The translations under genes were made by a program, and so were the position numbers. 64,000 bases of DNA from positions 744,001 to 808,000 of the forward strand of contig NZ_FZOY01000002.1 of the NCBI RefSeq assembly GCF_900188335.1, written 5' to 3'. The notes beneath the pieces were generated by a model. That model saw nothing but the letters and a program-made list of their open reading frames with translations. It did not search any database and had not been told where the DNA came from. This DNA is from Tropicimonas sediminicola. Lineage in GTDB: Bacteria; Pseudomonadota; Alphaproteobacteria; Rhodobacterales; Rhodobacteraceae. Numbering within the stretch: position 1 is the first letter of the stretch; the number at the start of each line of letters is the position of its first letter. Positions 9,831 through 18,293 of the stretch are shown piece by piece.

Positions 9831-9858
9831 TTGACGCCCCCTCTCCTCCCCCATAGTT
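9831..9858 (+). promoter_or_regulatory. Candidate carA promoter
   Basis: TTGACG (9831-9836), a 16-bp pyrimidine-rich spacer and ATAGTT (9853-9858) form a reasonable sigma70-type promoter. It lies 30 bp before the carA ATG, whose Shine-Dalgarno AGGAG sits near 9877. Confidence 0.45.
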
Positions 9859-9888
9859 TGCCGCCGATTTGCCCGCAGGAGTTGACCG

Positions 9889-11046
9889 ATGCCCCAGCCC
9901 ACCCCCACCGCATGCCTCGCCCTCGCAGATGGCACGCTGTTCTACGGCACAGGTTTCGGAGCGACCGGCCAGACGGTGGCGGAGCTTTGCTTCAACACCG
10001 CGATGACGGGCTACCAGGAGATCATGACGGACCCGTCCTACGCGGGACAGGTCGTGACCTTCACCTTCCCGCATGTCGGCAACGTCGGTGTGAACCCCGA
10101 GGATGACGAGACGGCAGACCCGGTCGCCGCCGGCATGGTGGTGAAGTGGGATCCGACCACGCCGTCCAACTGGCGTGCCGCCGAGCCGCTGAAGACCTGG
10201 CTGGAGCGGCGCGGCCGGATCGGCATCGGTGGCATCGACACCCGCCGCCTGACCCGGGCGATCCGCCGGCAGGGCGCGCCGCACGTGGCCATCGCCCATG
10301 ATCCGGAGGGCAAGTTCGACATCGAGGCGCTGATCGAGTCGGCCCGGGGCTTCTCCGGCCTCGTCGGCCTCGACCTTGCCCGCGACGTGACCTGCGCCCA
10401 ATCCTACCGCTGGGACGAGATGCGGTGGGCCTGGCCGGAGGGTTATGCCCGGCAGGAGGCCCCCAAGCACAAGGTCGTGGCGCTGGACTACGGCGCCAAG
10501 CGCAACATCCTGCGCTGCCTCGCCTCCGCCGGCTGCGATGTGACCGTCCTGCCCGCCACCGCGACCGCCGAGGAAGTCCTCGCGCACAATCCCGACGGCG
10601 TGTTCCTGTCGAACGGTCCGGGCGATCCGGCCGCGACCGGCCAGTACGCCGTGCCGATGATCCGCGAGATCCTCGACAGGACCGAGTTGCCGCTGTTCGG
10701 GATTTGCCTCGGCCACCAGATGCTGGCGCTGGCACTTGGCGCCAAGACGATCAAGATGAACCACGGGCATCACGGCGCGAACCACCCCGTGAAGGACCTC
10801 GAGACGGGGAAGGTCGAGATCACCTCGATGAACCACGGCTTCACGGTCGACAGCCAGACCCTGCCCAAGGGCGTCAAGGAAACCCACGTCTCGCTCTTCG
10901 ACGGGTCTAACTGCGGTATCCGGATGTCCGAACGCCCGGTCTTCTCGGTGCAATATCACCCCGAGGCAAGCCCGGGCCCGCAGGACAGCTACTACCTGTT
11001 CGAGCGCTTCGCTGCGGCCATGGCGGCACGGACGGAGCTCGCCTGA
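9889..11046 (+). CDS. carA: Carbamoyl-phosphate synthase small subunit
   Basis: Glutaminase subunit of carbamoyl-phosphate synthase. It releases ammonia from glutamine for the large subunit CarB, feeding arginine and pyrimidine synthesis. The 385-aa length is normal. The N-terminal CarA-specific domain (TLFYGTGFGATGQTVAEL, then TAMTGYQEIMTDPSY) is followed by a class I glutamine amidotransferase domain with the nucleophile Cys in GICLGHQ and the His-Glu pair in QYHPE. carB is not in the window; split car genes are common in alphaproteobacteria. Confidence 0.97.
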   Translation: MPQPTPTACLALADGTLFYGTGFGATGQTVAELCFNTAMTGYQEIMTDPSYAGQVVTFTFPHVGNVGVNPEDDETADPVAAGMVVKWDPTTPSNWRAAEPLKTWLERRGRIGIGGIDTRRLTRAIRRQGAPHVAIAHDPEGKFDIEALIESARGFSGLVGLDLARDVTCAQSYRWDEMRWAWPEGYARQEAPKHKVVALDYGAKRNILRCLASAGCDVTVLPATATAEEVLAHNPDGVFLSNGPGDPAATGQYAVPMIREILDRTELPLFGICLGHQMLALALGAKTIKMNHGHHGANHPVKDLETGKVEITSMNHGFTVDSQTLPKGVKETHVSLFDGSNCGIRMSERPVFSVQYHPEASPGPQDSYYLFERFAAAMAARTELA

Positions 11047-11061
11047 CACTCTCGCTCCGCC

Positions 11062-11080
11062 GGTTAACGTACTGTTAACC
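11062..11080. promoter_or_regulatory. CtrA-type binding site upstream of the MshEN-glycosyltransferase gene
   Basis: The sequence is TTAA (11064-11067), seven bases, then TTAAC (11075-11079), a perfect match to the CtrA full-site consensus TTAA-N7-TTAAC. It is also nearly palindromic (GGTTAAC and GTTAACC, 7-bp arms, 5-bp spacer). It lies 53 bp before the ATG at 11133, where an activator could act. CtrA controls cell-cycle and motility genes in alphaproteobacteria. The call rests on sequence match only. Confidence 0.6.
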
Positions 11081-11096
11081 AAGGACTAGGCAATGT

Positions 11097-11119
11097 TGCC
11101 CCCAATTCCAGTGGGGGCA
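11097..11119 (+). promoter_or_regulatory. Hairpin in the leader of the glycosyltransferase gene
   Basis: TGCCCCC (11097-11103) and GGGGGCA (11113-11119) can pair as a 7-bp stem with a 9-nt loop. It ends 13 bases before the ATG at 11133. No strong Shine-Dalgarno is visible, so the stem may shape translation initiation. Confidence 0.3.
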
Positions 11120-11132
11120 GCTTGCCAGTTAC

Positions 11133-13133
11133 ATGACCGCGCCGACACGACAGCCGCTCAAGCCCGTCCCGGCGCAGTCCTTTCTGCGGCGCGCCCGCAC
11201 CCTGCCCGACAGCGGGCCGCAGCTCGTCCGCGTCAATCCCGCACCGCATGTCCTGATCGGGCAACGCCTCGTCGATCGCGGCGCGCTCGATCCCGGCGAT
11301 CTCGTCAAGGCGCTGGCCATGCAGGCCCGGCAGGACGCGCGGCTTGGCGACATCCTGCTCTGCAATCGGATGGTCAGCGAATCGGAGCTGATGGAGGCGC
11401 TGTCGGAGCAATGGTCCGCCGCCATCGCCGATCTGGATGCCACGGCGCCGGATGCCCGGCTGATCGACGCGCTCGGTGCGGCGCAATGCCTGCGCGACCG
11501 GTTGCTGCCCTGGCGTCGCAGCGGCAGCGCCGTGGTTGTCGCCACCACCCACCCCGAACGCTTCGCCGCAATGCGACCGGACCTGGAGGCCCGGCTCGGC
11601 CCCGTGGTCATGGCACTGACCACGGAGGCGGCACTGCACCGCGCCTTGATGCAGGTGCGCAACCCGACCTTGGCCATGCGCGCCGAACATCGCGTGCCGT
11701 CCTTCTATTCCTGCCGTGGCTGGGGAACGCCGGCGGCGGCCAGGCTGATGCTCGCCGGTGTCCTCGCCGTGACCGCCGCCGCGCTGGTGTTTCCCGCCAC
11801 GATCTTCTCGGTTCTCGCCAGCTGGGCCGTGTTCACGCTGGTCGCCACGGCGTCCCTCAAGGGCGCGGCGCTCGTCACCACGGCCCGGCACCTGCGGGGA
11901 ATGCGCCGGGCGCTCTTTTCCCCCGCGCCGGACACCCGCCCGGCGATTGCCCGGCTGCCGACCGTTTCGGTCATGGTGCCACTGTTCCACGAAGAGGACA
12001 TCGCCGGCCGCCTGATCCAGCGCCTGACCCGGCTGGCCTATCCCAAGGAGCTGATGGACATCCTGCTCGTCGTCGAGGAATCCGACGAGGTCACCACGGA
12101 GGTGCTGTCCCGCACCAGCCTGCCGGTCTGGATGCGGGTCGTCACCGTCCCGTGCGGCGGCGTCCAGACCAAGCCGCGCGCGCTGAACTACGCACTCGAC
12201 TTCTGCCGCGGGCAGATCGTCGGCGTGTGGGACGCAGAGGACGCCCCGGAGCCGGACCAACTGCACAAGGTGGTGCGTCATTTCCACGAGCGCGGGCCGG
12301 AAGTCGCCTGCCTGCAAGGCGTTCTCGACTACTACAACCACAGCACCAACTGGCTCAGCCGCATGTTCACCATCGAATACGCGAGCTGGTTCGGCGTGGT
12401 CCTTCCCGGCCTGCAACGCCTCAACCTCGCGCTGCCGCTCGGCGGCACGACGCTCTACTTCCGGCGCGAGGCCCTGGAAAAGATGGGCGGCTGGGATGCG
12501 CATAACGTGACCGAGGATGCCGACCTCGGCATGCGGGTCGTGCGTCATGGCTACCGGACCGAGATGGTCGAGACCGTGACACAGGAGGAGGCGAACTGCC
12601 GCGTCGTGCCCTGGATCAAGCAGCGCTCCCGCTGGCTCAAGGGCTATGCAATCACATGGGCGGTCCACATGCGCTCGCCCAGGCGCCTCTGGCGCGACCT
12701 CGGTCCCTGGAAATTCCTCGGCTTCCAGATCCTGTTCCTCGGCACCCTCACCCAGTTCATCCTCGCGCCGGTGCTCTGGTCCTTCTGGCTCCTCACCCTC
12801 GGCTTGCCCCACCCGTTGACCGGCCTGATCCCGGTGCCGCTCTACTGGGGCCTGATGGCCATCTTCGCGATCTCGGAACTGGTCAACCTGTCCGTCAGCG
12901 CCTTCGCGGTCCGCAAGCCGGGACGTCGGTTCCTCATGCTCTGGTTGCCGACGCAGCACTTCTACTATCCCCTTGCCGCCGCCGCGTCCTACAAGGCCGT
13001 CTACGAAATCCTTGCCCGACCCTTCTATTGGGACAAGACGCAGCACGGCCTGCACGACGAACCCGAAGAACTGGAAACCGAGGAGGCGCCGGCGCCACTG
13101 CAAGAGGATCTGGCAGTCACGCCTTGCGAATAG
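11133..13133 (+). CDS. MshEN-domain glycosyltransferase, family 2 (processive, cellulose-synthase-like)
   Basis: A 666-aa inner-membrane protein. Residues about 35-175 match the MshEN/type II secretion ATPase N-terminal domain (IGQRLVDRGALDPGDLVKAL, then LGDILLCNRMVSESEL). This fold binds c-di-GMP in MshE and XrpE-type proteins. Two membrane helices follow (about 200-245). The GT2 catalytic domain carries DAED (367-370), TED (460-462) and QRSRW (497-501), the signature of processive beta-glycosyltransferases. C-terminal membrane helices come last. The likely product is a secreted polysaccharide whose synthesis may be gated by c-di-GMP. It is preceded by a CtrA-type box and has no obvious partner genes in the window. 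Confidence 0.85.
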   Translation: MTAPTRQPLKPVPAQSFLRRARTLPDSGPQLVRVNPAPHVLIGQRLVDRGALDPGDLVKALAMQARQDARLGDILLCNRMVSESELMEALSEQWSAAIADLDATAPDARLIDALGAAQCLRDRLLPWRRSGSAVVVATTHPERFAAMRPDLEARLGPVVMALTTEAALHRALMQVRNPTLAMRAEHRVPSFYSCRGWGTPAAARLMLAGVLAVTAAALVFPATIFSVLASWAVFTLVATASLKGAALVTTARHLRGMRRALFSPAPDTRPAIARLPTVSVMVPLFHEEDIAGRLIQRLTRLAYPKELMDILLVVEESDEVTTEVLSRTSLPVWMRVVTVPCGGVQTKPRALNYALDFCRGQIVGVWDAEDAPEPDQLHKVVRHFHERGPEVACLQGVLDYYNHSTNWLSRMFTIEYASWFGVVLPGLQRLNLALPLGGTTLYFRREALEKMGGWDAHNVTEDADLGMRVVRHGYRTEMVETVTQEEANCRVVPWIKQRSRWLKGYAITWAVHMRSPRRLWRDLGPWKFLGFQILFLGTLTQFILAPVLWSFWLLTLGLPHPLTGLIPVPLYWGLMAIFAISELVNLSVSAFAVRKPGRRFLMLWLPTQHFYYPLAAAASYKAVYEILARPFYWDKTQHGLHDEPEELETEEAPAPLQEDLAVTPCE

Positions 13134-13187
13134 CGGGGCAGCCTGACGGGACCGAAGCCGGCTGCGCTCCACTGGCCTTCGCAGCGA

Positions 13188-13210
13188 CTGACGCCTTGCG
13201 CCGGCGTCAG
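13188..13210. terminator. Hairpin between convergent genes (weak terminator candidate)
   Basis: CTGACGCC (13188-13195) and GGCGTCAG (13203-13210) form a perfect 8-bp stem with a 7-nt loop between the glycosyltransferase and the convergent GntR gene, overlapping the latter's stop codon. There is no T-tract on either strand, so termination is uncertain. Confidence 0.35.
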
Positions 13211-13857
13211 GGGGAGGTGTTGGCCGCGCTGTCCTGGGTAAGGCGCTGCACGAAAGCGCTGGAGATATGGGCCTTGAGCGCGTCGTAGGCCTCCTGCTCC
13301 TTGTGTCCCCGGATCGCGTCCACGATCACCTGGTGCTCGTTGAGCGCCGCGGCGCCCCGGCCCTCGGCGGCCAGCGAGGTCGTCGCCATCAGCGCCATGG
13401 AGCGGTAGACGAGGTCGAGCTGCTGCACGAGGTAACGGTTGTGCGAGGCCAGGTGGATCTGCCGGTGAAAGCGCCGGTTGGCGCGGGCCAGCGCGGCGGG
13501 ATCCTCGACCAGCTTGCGATCGGCGTCGATCATGTTCTGGAGAACCTGCACCTCCTCGACCGCCGCATGCCTGGCCGCGAGCCGCGCCGCGAGTCCCTCG
13601 AGTTCGGAGCGCACCACGTAGAGTTCGGCCAGCTGGTTATGGTCGAGCGAGGCCACGATCAGGCTGCGTCCGTCACGGGCCAGAAGCGATTGGGTCTCGA
13701 GCCGCTGCAAGGCCTCCCGCACCGGCGTCCGGGACACGCCGAACCGGTCCGCCAGCTCGCTCTCCACGAGGCGATCGCCCGGCTTGTAGATCCCCACGTC
13801 GATCGCCTCGAGAATCATCTCGTAGGCATCTTTCTGGGCAGGCTTGTCGCTGGGCAT
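13207..13857 (-). CDS. GntR-family regulator, FadR/FCD subfamily
   Basis: A 216-aa DNA-binding regulator. The N-terminal winged helix-turn-helix (ILEAIDVGIYKPGDRLVESELADRFGVSRTPVREAL region) is followed by an all-helical FCD ligand domain with conserved FHRQIHLASHN and LNEHQVIVDAI, whose His and Asp residues usually bind a metal and a carboxylic-acid ligand. FCD regulators usually respond to organic acids. The start at 13857 follows GAGGAATGACCG. No obvious catabolic target lies next to it; the divergent neighbour is a HAD nucleotidase. Confidence 0.92.
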   Translation of the reverse strand: MPSDKPAQKDAYEMILEAIDVGIYKPGDRLVESELADRFGVSRTPVREALQRLETQSLLARDGRSLIVASLDHNQLAELYVVRSELEGLAARLAARHAAVEEVQVLQNMIDADRKLVEDPAALARANRRFHRQIHLASHNRYLVQQLDLVYRSMALMATTSLAAEGRGAAALNEHQVIVDAIRGHKEQEAYDALKAHISSAFVQRLTQDSAANTSP

Positions 13858-14003
13858 CGGTCATTCCTCGGTTCGCGGCAGGTCGCGGGGGAACACGCTA
13901 CCCGATACCGACCGAAACTCAAGAAGTTGGGCGCCACGGCGAACGGCCGGAACGTCGCATGGCCCTGCTTGCACGCCAGCCGGCACCGCCCTAGGGTCCG
14001 CGC

Positions 14004-14654
14004 ATGATCCATTCCAGCTTCTCCCACGTCCAGACCTGGGTCTTCGACCTCGACAACACGCTCTATCCGCCGGAGATGCGCCTGTTCGATCAGATCGAGG
14101 TCCGCATGACGGCCTGGGTGATGCGCGAGCTGGGGGTCGAGCGCGACGAGGCGGACCGGCTGCGGCAGCACTACTGGAGCCTCTACGGCACCACGCTGGC
14201 CGGGCTGATGCGCGAGCACGGCACCGACCCGTCGGGATACCTGCACGAGGTGCATGACATCGACTTCGGGCACCTGGTTCCGGATCCGGACCTGGCGCGC
14301 GGCATCGAGGCGCTGCCCGGGCGGCGCATCGTCTACACCAACGGGTCGCGGCCCTATGCCGAGCGGGTGATCGCGGCACGCGGGCTGGAGGGGCTGTTCG
14401 ACGCCGTCTATGGCGTCGAACACGCGCAGTTTCATCCCAAGCCGGAACGCATCGCCTTCGAGACGGTCTTTGCCACCGACGGGCTTGAACCCGACAAGGC
14501 GGCGATGTTCGAGGACGACCCCCGCAACCTCGCAGCGCCGCACGAGATGGGTCTGCGCACCGTGCACGTGGCGCCAGAGCCGACCGGCGCGCCCCATATC
14601 CATCACCATACGGACGACCTCGCGGCCTTTCTCGGCGAGATCGCCGGGCGCTGA
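14004..14654 (+). CDS. Pyrimidine 5'-nucleotidase (HAD superfamily)
   Basis: HAD phosphatase of 216 aa. It has the catalytic motif I FDLDNTLYP (nucleophile Asp15, acid/base Asp17), motif II in YTNGS, a motif III Lys in HPKPE and motif IV FEDDPRN. The order and the cap insert match the pyrimidine 5'-nucleotidase group related to yeast Sdt1/Phm8. It probably hydrolyses UMP, CMP or related monophosphates in the cytosol. It is divergent from the GntR gene across a 146-bp gap in which no clear promoter was seen. Confidence 0.88.
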   Translation: MIHSSFSHVQTWVFDLDNTLYPPEMRLFDQIEVRMTAWVMRELGVERDEADRLRQHYWSLYGTTLAGLMREHGTDPSGYLHEVHDIDFGHLVPDPDLARGIEALPGRRIVYTNGSRPYAERVIAARGLEGLFDAVYGVEHAQFHPKPERIAFETVFATDGLEPDKAAMFEDDPRNLAAPHEMGLRTVHVAPEPTGAPHIHHHTDDLAAFLGEIAGR

Positions 14655-14754
14655 GACACGCCCGGCCCTGCCCTCCGGCTGCGGCAAGATGGGCGCGCGC
14701 GTCCCCGCGTGATATGCGATAGGGTGAATGGACGTCGAAATCCGGAGCATTCAG

Positions 14755-14991
14755 ATGAGCGAAGACCACACCCCACCGACCGAAAGCCTCGAACCCTATA
14801 CCGGAGAACGCGGCTGGAAGGGCCTTTCCCGCAGCGAGGGCGAAGGCGCGGCCTTTGCGCTCGTGGCGCTGCTGGTCGTGATTGCCGTGCTGGTCGGGCT
14901 GACCATGGGCGCGGCCGGTGTCGGCGTGCTCTTCGTGCTGCTGACCTTCGTCTCGCTGGCCATTCTCGTCGTCATCTCGATGGGTGGCTAG
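14755..14991 (+). CDS. Small two-helix membrane protein of unknown function
   Basis: A 78-aa protein with a polar N-terminus (to about residue 32) and two membrane helices made of long Val/Leu/Ile/Gly stretches. No known domain is recognised. The ATG at 14755 is chosen because GGAG lies 7 bp upstream; an in-frame ATG at 14728 would add 9 residues. It sits between the nucleotidase and the UbiH-type hydroxylase, all on the plus strand. Confidence 0.7.
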   Translation: MSEDHTPPTESLEPYTGERGWKGLSRSEGEGAAFALVALLVVIAVLVGLTMGAAGVGVLFVLLTFVSLAILVVISMGG

Positions 14992-15084
14992 GCACAGGAT
15001 GCGCCCCGGACGATGGCCGGGGCCCTTTGCCGCTTGCGACTTCCCAGCCATGCGCCCTACATCCGCCTGCAGGAGGGTCCGACC

Positions 15085-16284
15085 ATGGCACGCACCGAAA
15101 CCGAAATCCTGATCGCCGGCGGCGGGATCGCCGGCCTCACCGCGGCGCTGGCCTTTGGCCGCGCCGGGTTCCGCACCATGCTGGTCTCGCCGGAGCCGCC
15201 GGTGACCGACGGCGAGGCCGACGGCTCCGACCTGCGCTCGACGGCCTTTCTGCAACCCGCAAGGGCGCTGTTCGAGGATATCGGCCTGTGGGACGATCTC
15301 TCCGAGACCGCGACACCGCTGAACGTGCTGCGTGTCGTCGACACGGTGGGCTGGCCGCCGCAGATCCGTGACAGCCGGGAGTTCATGGCAAGCGACCTTG
15401 GCGAGCAGAGCTTCGGTTGGAACCTGATGAACTGGCGCGTTCTCAAGGGATTGTCGCGGGTTCTTGACGGGTTCGAGACGGTCGATCTCCGCTTCGGCAC
15501 GCGTTTCAAGTCGATGGTCGCCCGCGACACCGGCGCCATCGTGCGGCTCGACAACGGGGAATCGGTCGCGGCGAAACTCGTCATCGGCGCCGACGGCCGT
15601 AACTCCGCAGTACGGGAAGCTGCCGGGATCGGCGTGAAGACGACGCGCTATGGCCAGAAGACCCTCGCCTTCGTCGTCGGCCACACCAAGCCCCACGCCA
15701 ATGTCTCGACCGAGATCTACAACGAGGGCGGCCCTTTCACACTGGTGCCCCTGCCCGATCTCGACGGGCAGCCGGCCTCGGCGGTGGTCTGGATGAACCC
15801 GGGACCGCGGGCCGAGACGCTGGCCGGCATGGACCAGGCCGCCTTCGAGGCCCGGATGTCGGAGCGCTCCTGCTACATCCTCGGGCCGCTGCACCTGAAA
15901 TCCGAACGCCGGCTCTGGCCGATCATCAGCCAGCGCGCCGAACGCCTCTCGGCGCCGCGGGTGGCGATCATGGCCGAGGCCGCTCATGTGATCCCGCCGA
16001 TCGGCGCGCAGGGCCTCAACACCTCGCTGAACGACCTGATCCTGCTGCGCGACCTTGCGCTGATGGCGGGGCGCGAGGGTCTGGGCGAGGCAAAGATGCT
16101 GGACGCTTATGACCGGCAGCGGTCGGCCGACATCCGGCGGCGCGTGGGCGCCATCGACCTGTTCAACCGGGTGACGCGCTCACCCAATCCCCAGGTGCAG
16201 ATGCTTCGCCTGACCGGGATGAAGGCGGTGCACGACCTGACCGGGCTGCGCCAGGCGATCATGCGGGCCGGCATGGGCCACTAG
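15085..16284 (+). CDS. UbiH/UbiF/Coq6-type FAD-dependent hydroxylase
   Basis: Flavoprotein monooxygenase of 399 aa, probably a ring hydroxylase of ubiquinone synthesis at the membrane. It has the dinucleotide motif IAGGGIAGLTAAL at the N-terminus, the second FAD motif IGADGRNSAVREAAGI and the C-terminal GAQGLNTSLNDLILL helix start, in the family order. The ATG at 15085 follows AGGAGGGT. UbiH, UbiF and UbiL paralogs cannot be told apart from sequence inspection, so the ring position it acts on is open. Confidence 0.88.
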   Translation: MARTETEILIAGGGIAGLTAALAFGRAGFRTMLVSPEPPVTDGEADGSDLRSTAFLQPARALFEDIGLWDDLSETATPLNVLRVVDTVGWPPQIRDSREFMASDLGEQSFGWNLMNWRVLKGLSRVLDGFETVDLRFGTRFKSMVARDTGAIVRLDNGESVAAKLVIGADGRNSAVREAAGIGVKTTRYGQKTLAFVVGHTKPHANVSTEIYNEGGPFTLVPLPDLDGQPASAVVWMNPGPRAETLAGMDQAAFEARMSERSCYILGPLHLKSERRLWPIISQRAERLSAPRVAIMAEAAHVIPPIGAQGLNTSLNDLILLRDLALMAGREGLGEAKMLDAYDRQRSADIRRRVGAIDLFNRVTRSPNPQVQMLRLTGMKAVHDLTGLRQAIMRAGMGH

Positions 16285-16292
16285 GGGCACCA

Positions 16293-16312
16293 CCGGGGGG
16301 CCAGCCCCCCGG
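16293..16312. terminator. GC-rich hairpin between convergent genes
   Basis: CCGGGGGG (16293-16300) and CCCCCCGG (16305-16312) pair with a 4-nt loop, followed by GGTATTGT. It lies between the hydroxylase stop and the stop of the opposing aminotransferase. It is probably a terminator despite the poor T-tract. Confidence 0.45.
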
Positions 16313-16335
16313 GGTATTGTCGTCAGGAAGACGTG

Positions 16336-17463
16336 TCAGAGCACCTTGTCGACAGCGGCCTGCAGGCGGGCAAGCGCGCCGGGCACGTCGTAGAGCTTGT
16401 CGAGTCCGAAGAGGCCGAGGCGGAAGGTCCGGAAGTCCTCCGGCTCGTCGCATTGCAGCGGCACGCCGGCGGCGATCTGCAGCCCTTCGGCGGCGAACTT
16501 CTTGCCGTTCTGGATCTCCGGATCGTCGGTGTAGCTCACGACCACGCCGGGCGCGCCGAAGCCGTCGGCAGCGACCGAGCGGACGCCCTTTGCAGCCAGC
16601 ATCCGGCGCACGCCGTCGCCGAGCGCCCATTGCGCCTCCCGCAGGCGTTCGAACCCGTGCTCGCGCGTTTCCAGCATCGTGTCGCGGAAGGTGCGGAGCG
16701 CATCCGTCGGCAGCGTGGCGTGATAGGCATGGCCGCCGTTCTCGTAGGCGGCCATGATCGCGCGCCATTTCTTGAGATCCAGCGCGAAGCTGGAACTCTC
16801 AGTTGCCTCGAGCCGTGCCACGGCGCGGGAGCTCATCATCACCAGCCCCGCACAGGGCGACGCGGACCAGCCCTTCTGCGGCGCCGAGATCAGCACGTCG
16901 ACGCCGGTGGCCTTCATGTCGACCCAGGCGGCGCCGGAGGCGATGCAGTCGAGCACCATCAGCGCGCCGACCTCGTGAGCGGCCTCGGCCAGCGCCGTGA
17001 CGTAGGTGTCGGGCAGGATCAGTCCCGCCGCGGTTTCGACGTGGGGGGCAAAGACGACGTCGGGCCTGGCCTCGCGGATCTTTGCGGTGACTTCCTCGAT
17101 CGGCGCGGGCGCGAACGGGGCGCGCGTGTCATTGCCCGCCTGGCGCGCCTTCATCACTGTGGTCTGCGAGGTGAAGCGGCCGGCGTCGAAGATCTGGCTC
17201 CAGCGGAAGGAGAAGAAACCGTTGCGCACGACCAGCGCATGGGCGTCGGTGCCGAACTGGCGCGCCACGGCCTCCATTCCGCAGGTGCCGCCGCCGGGCA
17301 CCAGAGCCACGGCATCCGCATTATAGACCTCGCGCAGCATTTCGCTGATGTCGCGCATCACCTGCTGGAAAGTCGCGCTCATGTGGTTGAGCGAGCGGTC
17401 GGTGAAAACGACGGAATACTCCAGCAGCCCGTCGGGATCTACGGTGTCGAGCAAAGCGGCCAT
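16336..17463 (-). CDS. Class V aminotransferase (alanine-glyoxylate/serine-pyruvate type)
   Basis: PLP-dependent class V aminotransferase of 375 aa. The Schiff-base Lys lies in SAPQKGWS, preceded by the PLP-contacting LDCIASGAAW strand and the glycine-rich LVPGGGTCGMEAV loop. Substrates are probably small 2-amino and 2-oxo acids such as alanine, serine, glyoxylate or pyruvate; the exact pair cannot be read from the sequence. The start at 17463 has GGGAGG 6 bp upstream. It lies downstream of the sulfotransferase on the minus strand, 66 bp away. Confidence 0.88.
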   Translation of the reverse strand: MAALLDTVDPDGLLEYSVVFTDRSLNHMSATFQQVMRDISEMLREVYNADAVALVPGGGTCGMEAVARQFGTDAHALVVRNGFFSFRWSQIFDAGRFTSQTTVMKARQAGNDTRAPFAPAPIEEVTAKIREARPDVVFAPHVETAAGLILPDTYVTALAEAAHEVGALMVLDCIASGAAWVDMKATGVDVLISAPQKGWSASPCAGLVMMSSRAVARLEATESSSFALDLKKWRAIMAAYENGGHAYHATLPTDALRTFRDTMLETREHGFERLREAQWALGDGVRRMLAAKGVRSVAADGFGAPGVVVSYTDDPEIQNGKKFAAEGLQIAAGVPLQCDEPEDFRTFRLGLFGLDKLYDVPGALARLQAAVDKVL

Positions 17464-17529
17464 AGGTGCCTCCCCTGATGCGTGTCGTTCCCTGCTACCG
17501 CGCGCCCATCGGTTTGGCAAATGGGGGAA

Positions 17530-18231
17530 TCACCCTTCGGGGTCGTAACCGTAGCGGGCACAGGCTGCTTCCAGCCTCGACCGCGCCGCGCCTGACAGCA
17601 CCGCCCAATCCACCGCTTCGCCGCTTGGCGGACGGGTGTTGGTGTCCCGCGGGACGGTGGCGAAAGCGGCATCGATGGCCTCGGGCGCCGCAGTGACGCC
17701 GACGTGGTCGAGCATCTTGCCGAAAGCGGCCGGATCGAGATCCTCGACCCGGAGCCGCATGTAGCTCCCGCGGGCGTTCTTCTCGACCAGGTCGTTCCAG
17801 ACCACCCAGAACTCCGCGAGGTAGCGCACCTTGTCGGCAAAGGCCGCCTCGTTGACCGCTTCCGCGCCCCGGTTGTTGATCTTGATGCGGGTGTACCGGT
17901 TCCTGAGATCGGCATGGGTCATGCCCTTGGAGATCCGGGAAAGGACAAACCGCCGGGGGTGGCGCAGCTGGTGCACGACCGGAATCGAGGGGTGTAGCCA
18001 GGCCAGGAATGGCGCCGCCTGCCAGGCGATCTCGGCCGCGTAATCGCCCCAGTCGAGGCCGAACAGGTGGTGACGGTCGGCCTTGCGGTCATAGAAGACG
18101 CCGGGCCAGCGGCGCTTGATGTAGGGAAAGAATTCCTCGTGACGGGCGTCGACACCGACCTGGCGAAAGAGATGCGTGGTGAAGGTCGTGCCGGACCGGC
18201 CGCACCCGGTCACCACGAATTTGCCCTGCAT
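17530..18231 (-). CDS. Sulfotransferase-family protein
   Basis: A 233-aa P-loop protein. The N-terminal GCGRSGTTF (residues 9-17) matches the 5'-phosphosulfate-binding loop of sulfotransferases. RHPRRFVLSRI near residue 95 resembles the 3'-phosphate-binding segment of the PAPS site. The acceptor is unknown and the protein is short for the family. It could also be a non-catalytic P-loop relative. No sulfate-activation genes lie nearby. Confidence 0.75.
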   Translation of the reverse strand: MQGKFVVTGCGRSGTTFTTHLFRQVGVDARHEEFFPYIKRRWPGVFYDRKADRHHLFGLDWGDYAAEIAWQAAPFLAWLHPSIPVVHQLRHPRRFVLSRISKGMTHADLRNRYTRIKINNRGAEAVNEAAFADKVRYLAEFWVVWNDLVEKNARGSYMRLRVEDLDPAAFGKMLDHVGVTAAPEAIDAAFATVPRDTNTRPPSGEAVDWAVLSGAARSRLEAACARYGYDPEG

Positions 18232-18293
18232 GATCGCCTCCCAGCCAGCCTCCCGCGCAGCTATGACACGTCAGACGGCGGCATCCAACCGGA

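Noticed and set aside
9760-11082. In-frame upstream extension of the YqeY gene opposite carA
   Set aside because: The YqeY family begins at MTQLRERVN at 9759 with a good Shine-Dalgarno; the rest is antisense to carA.
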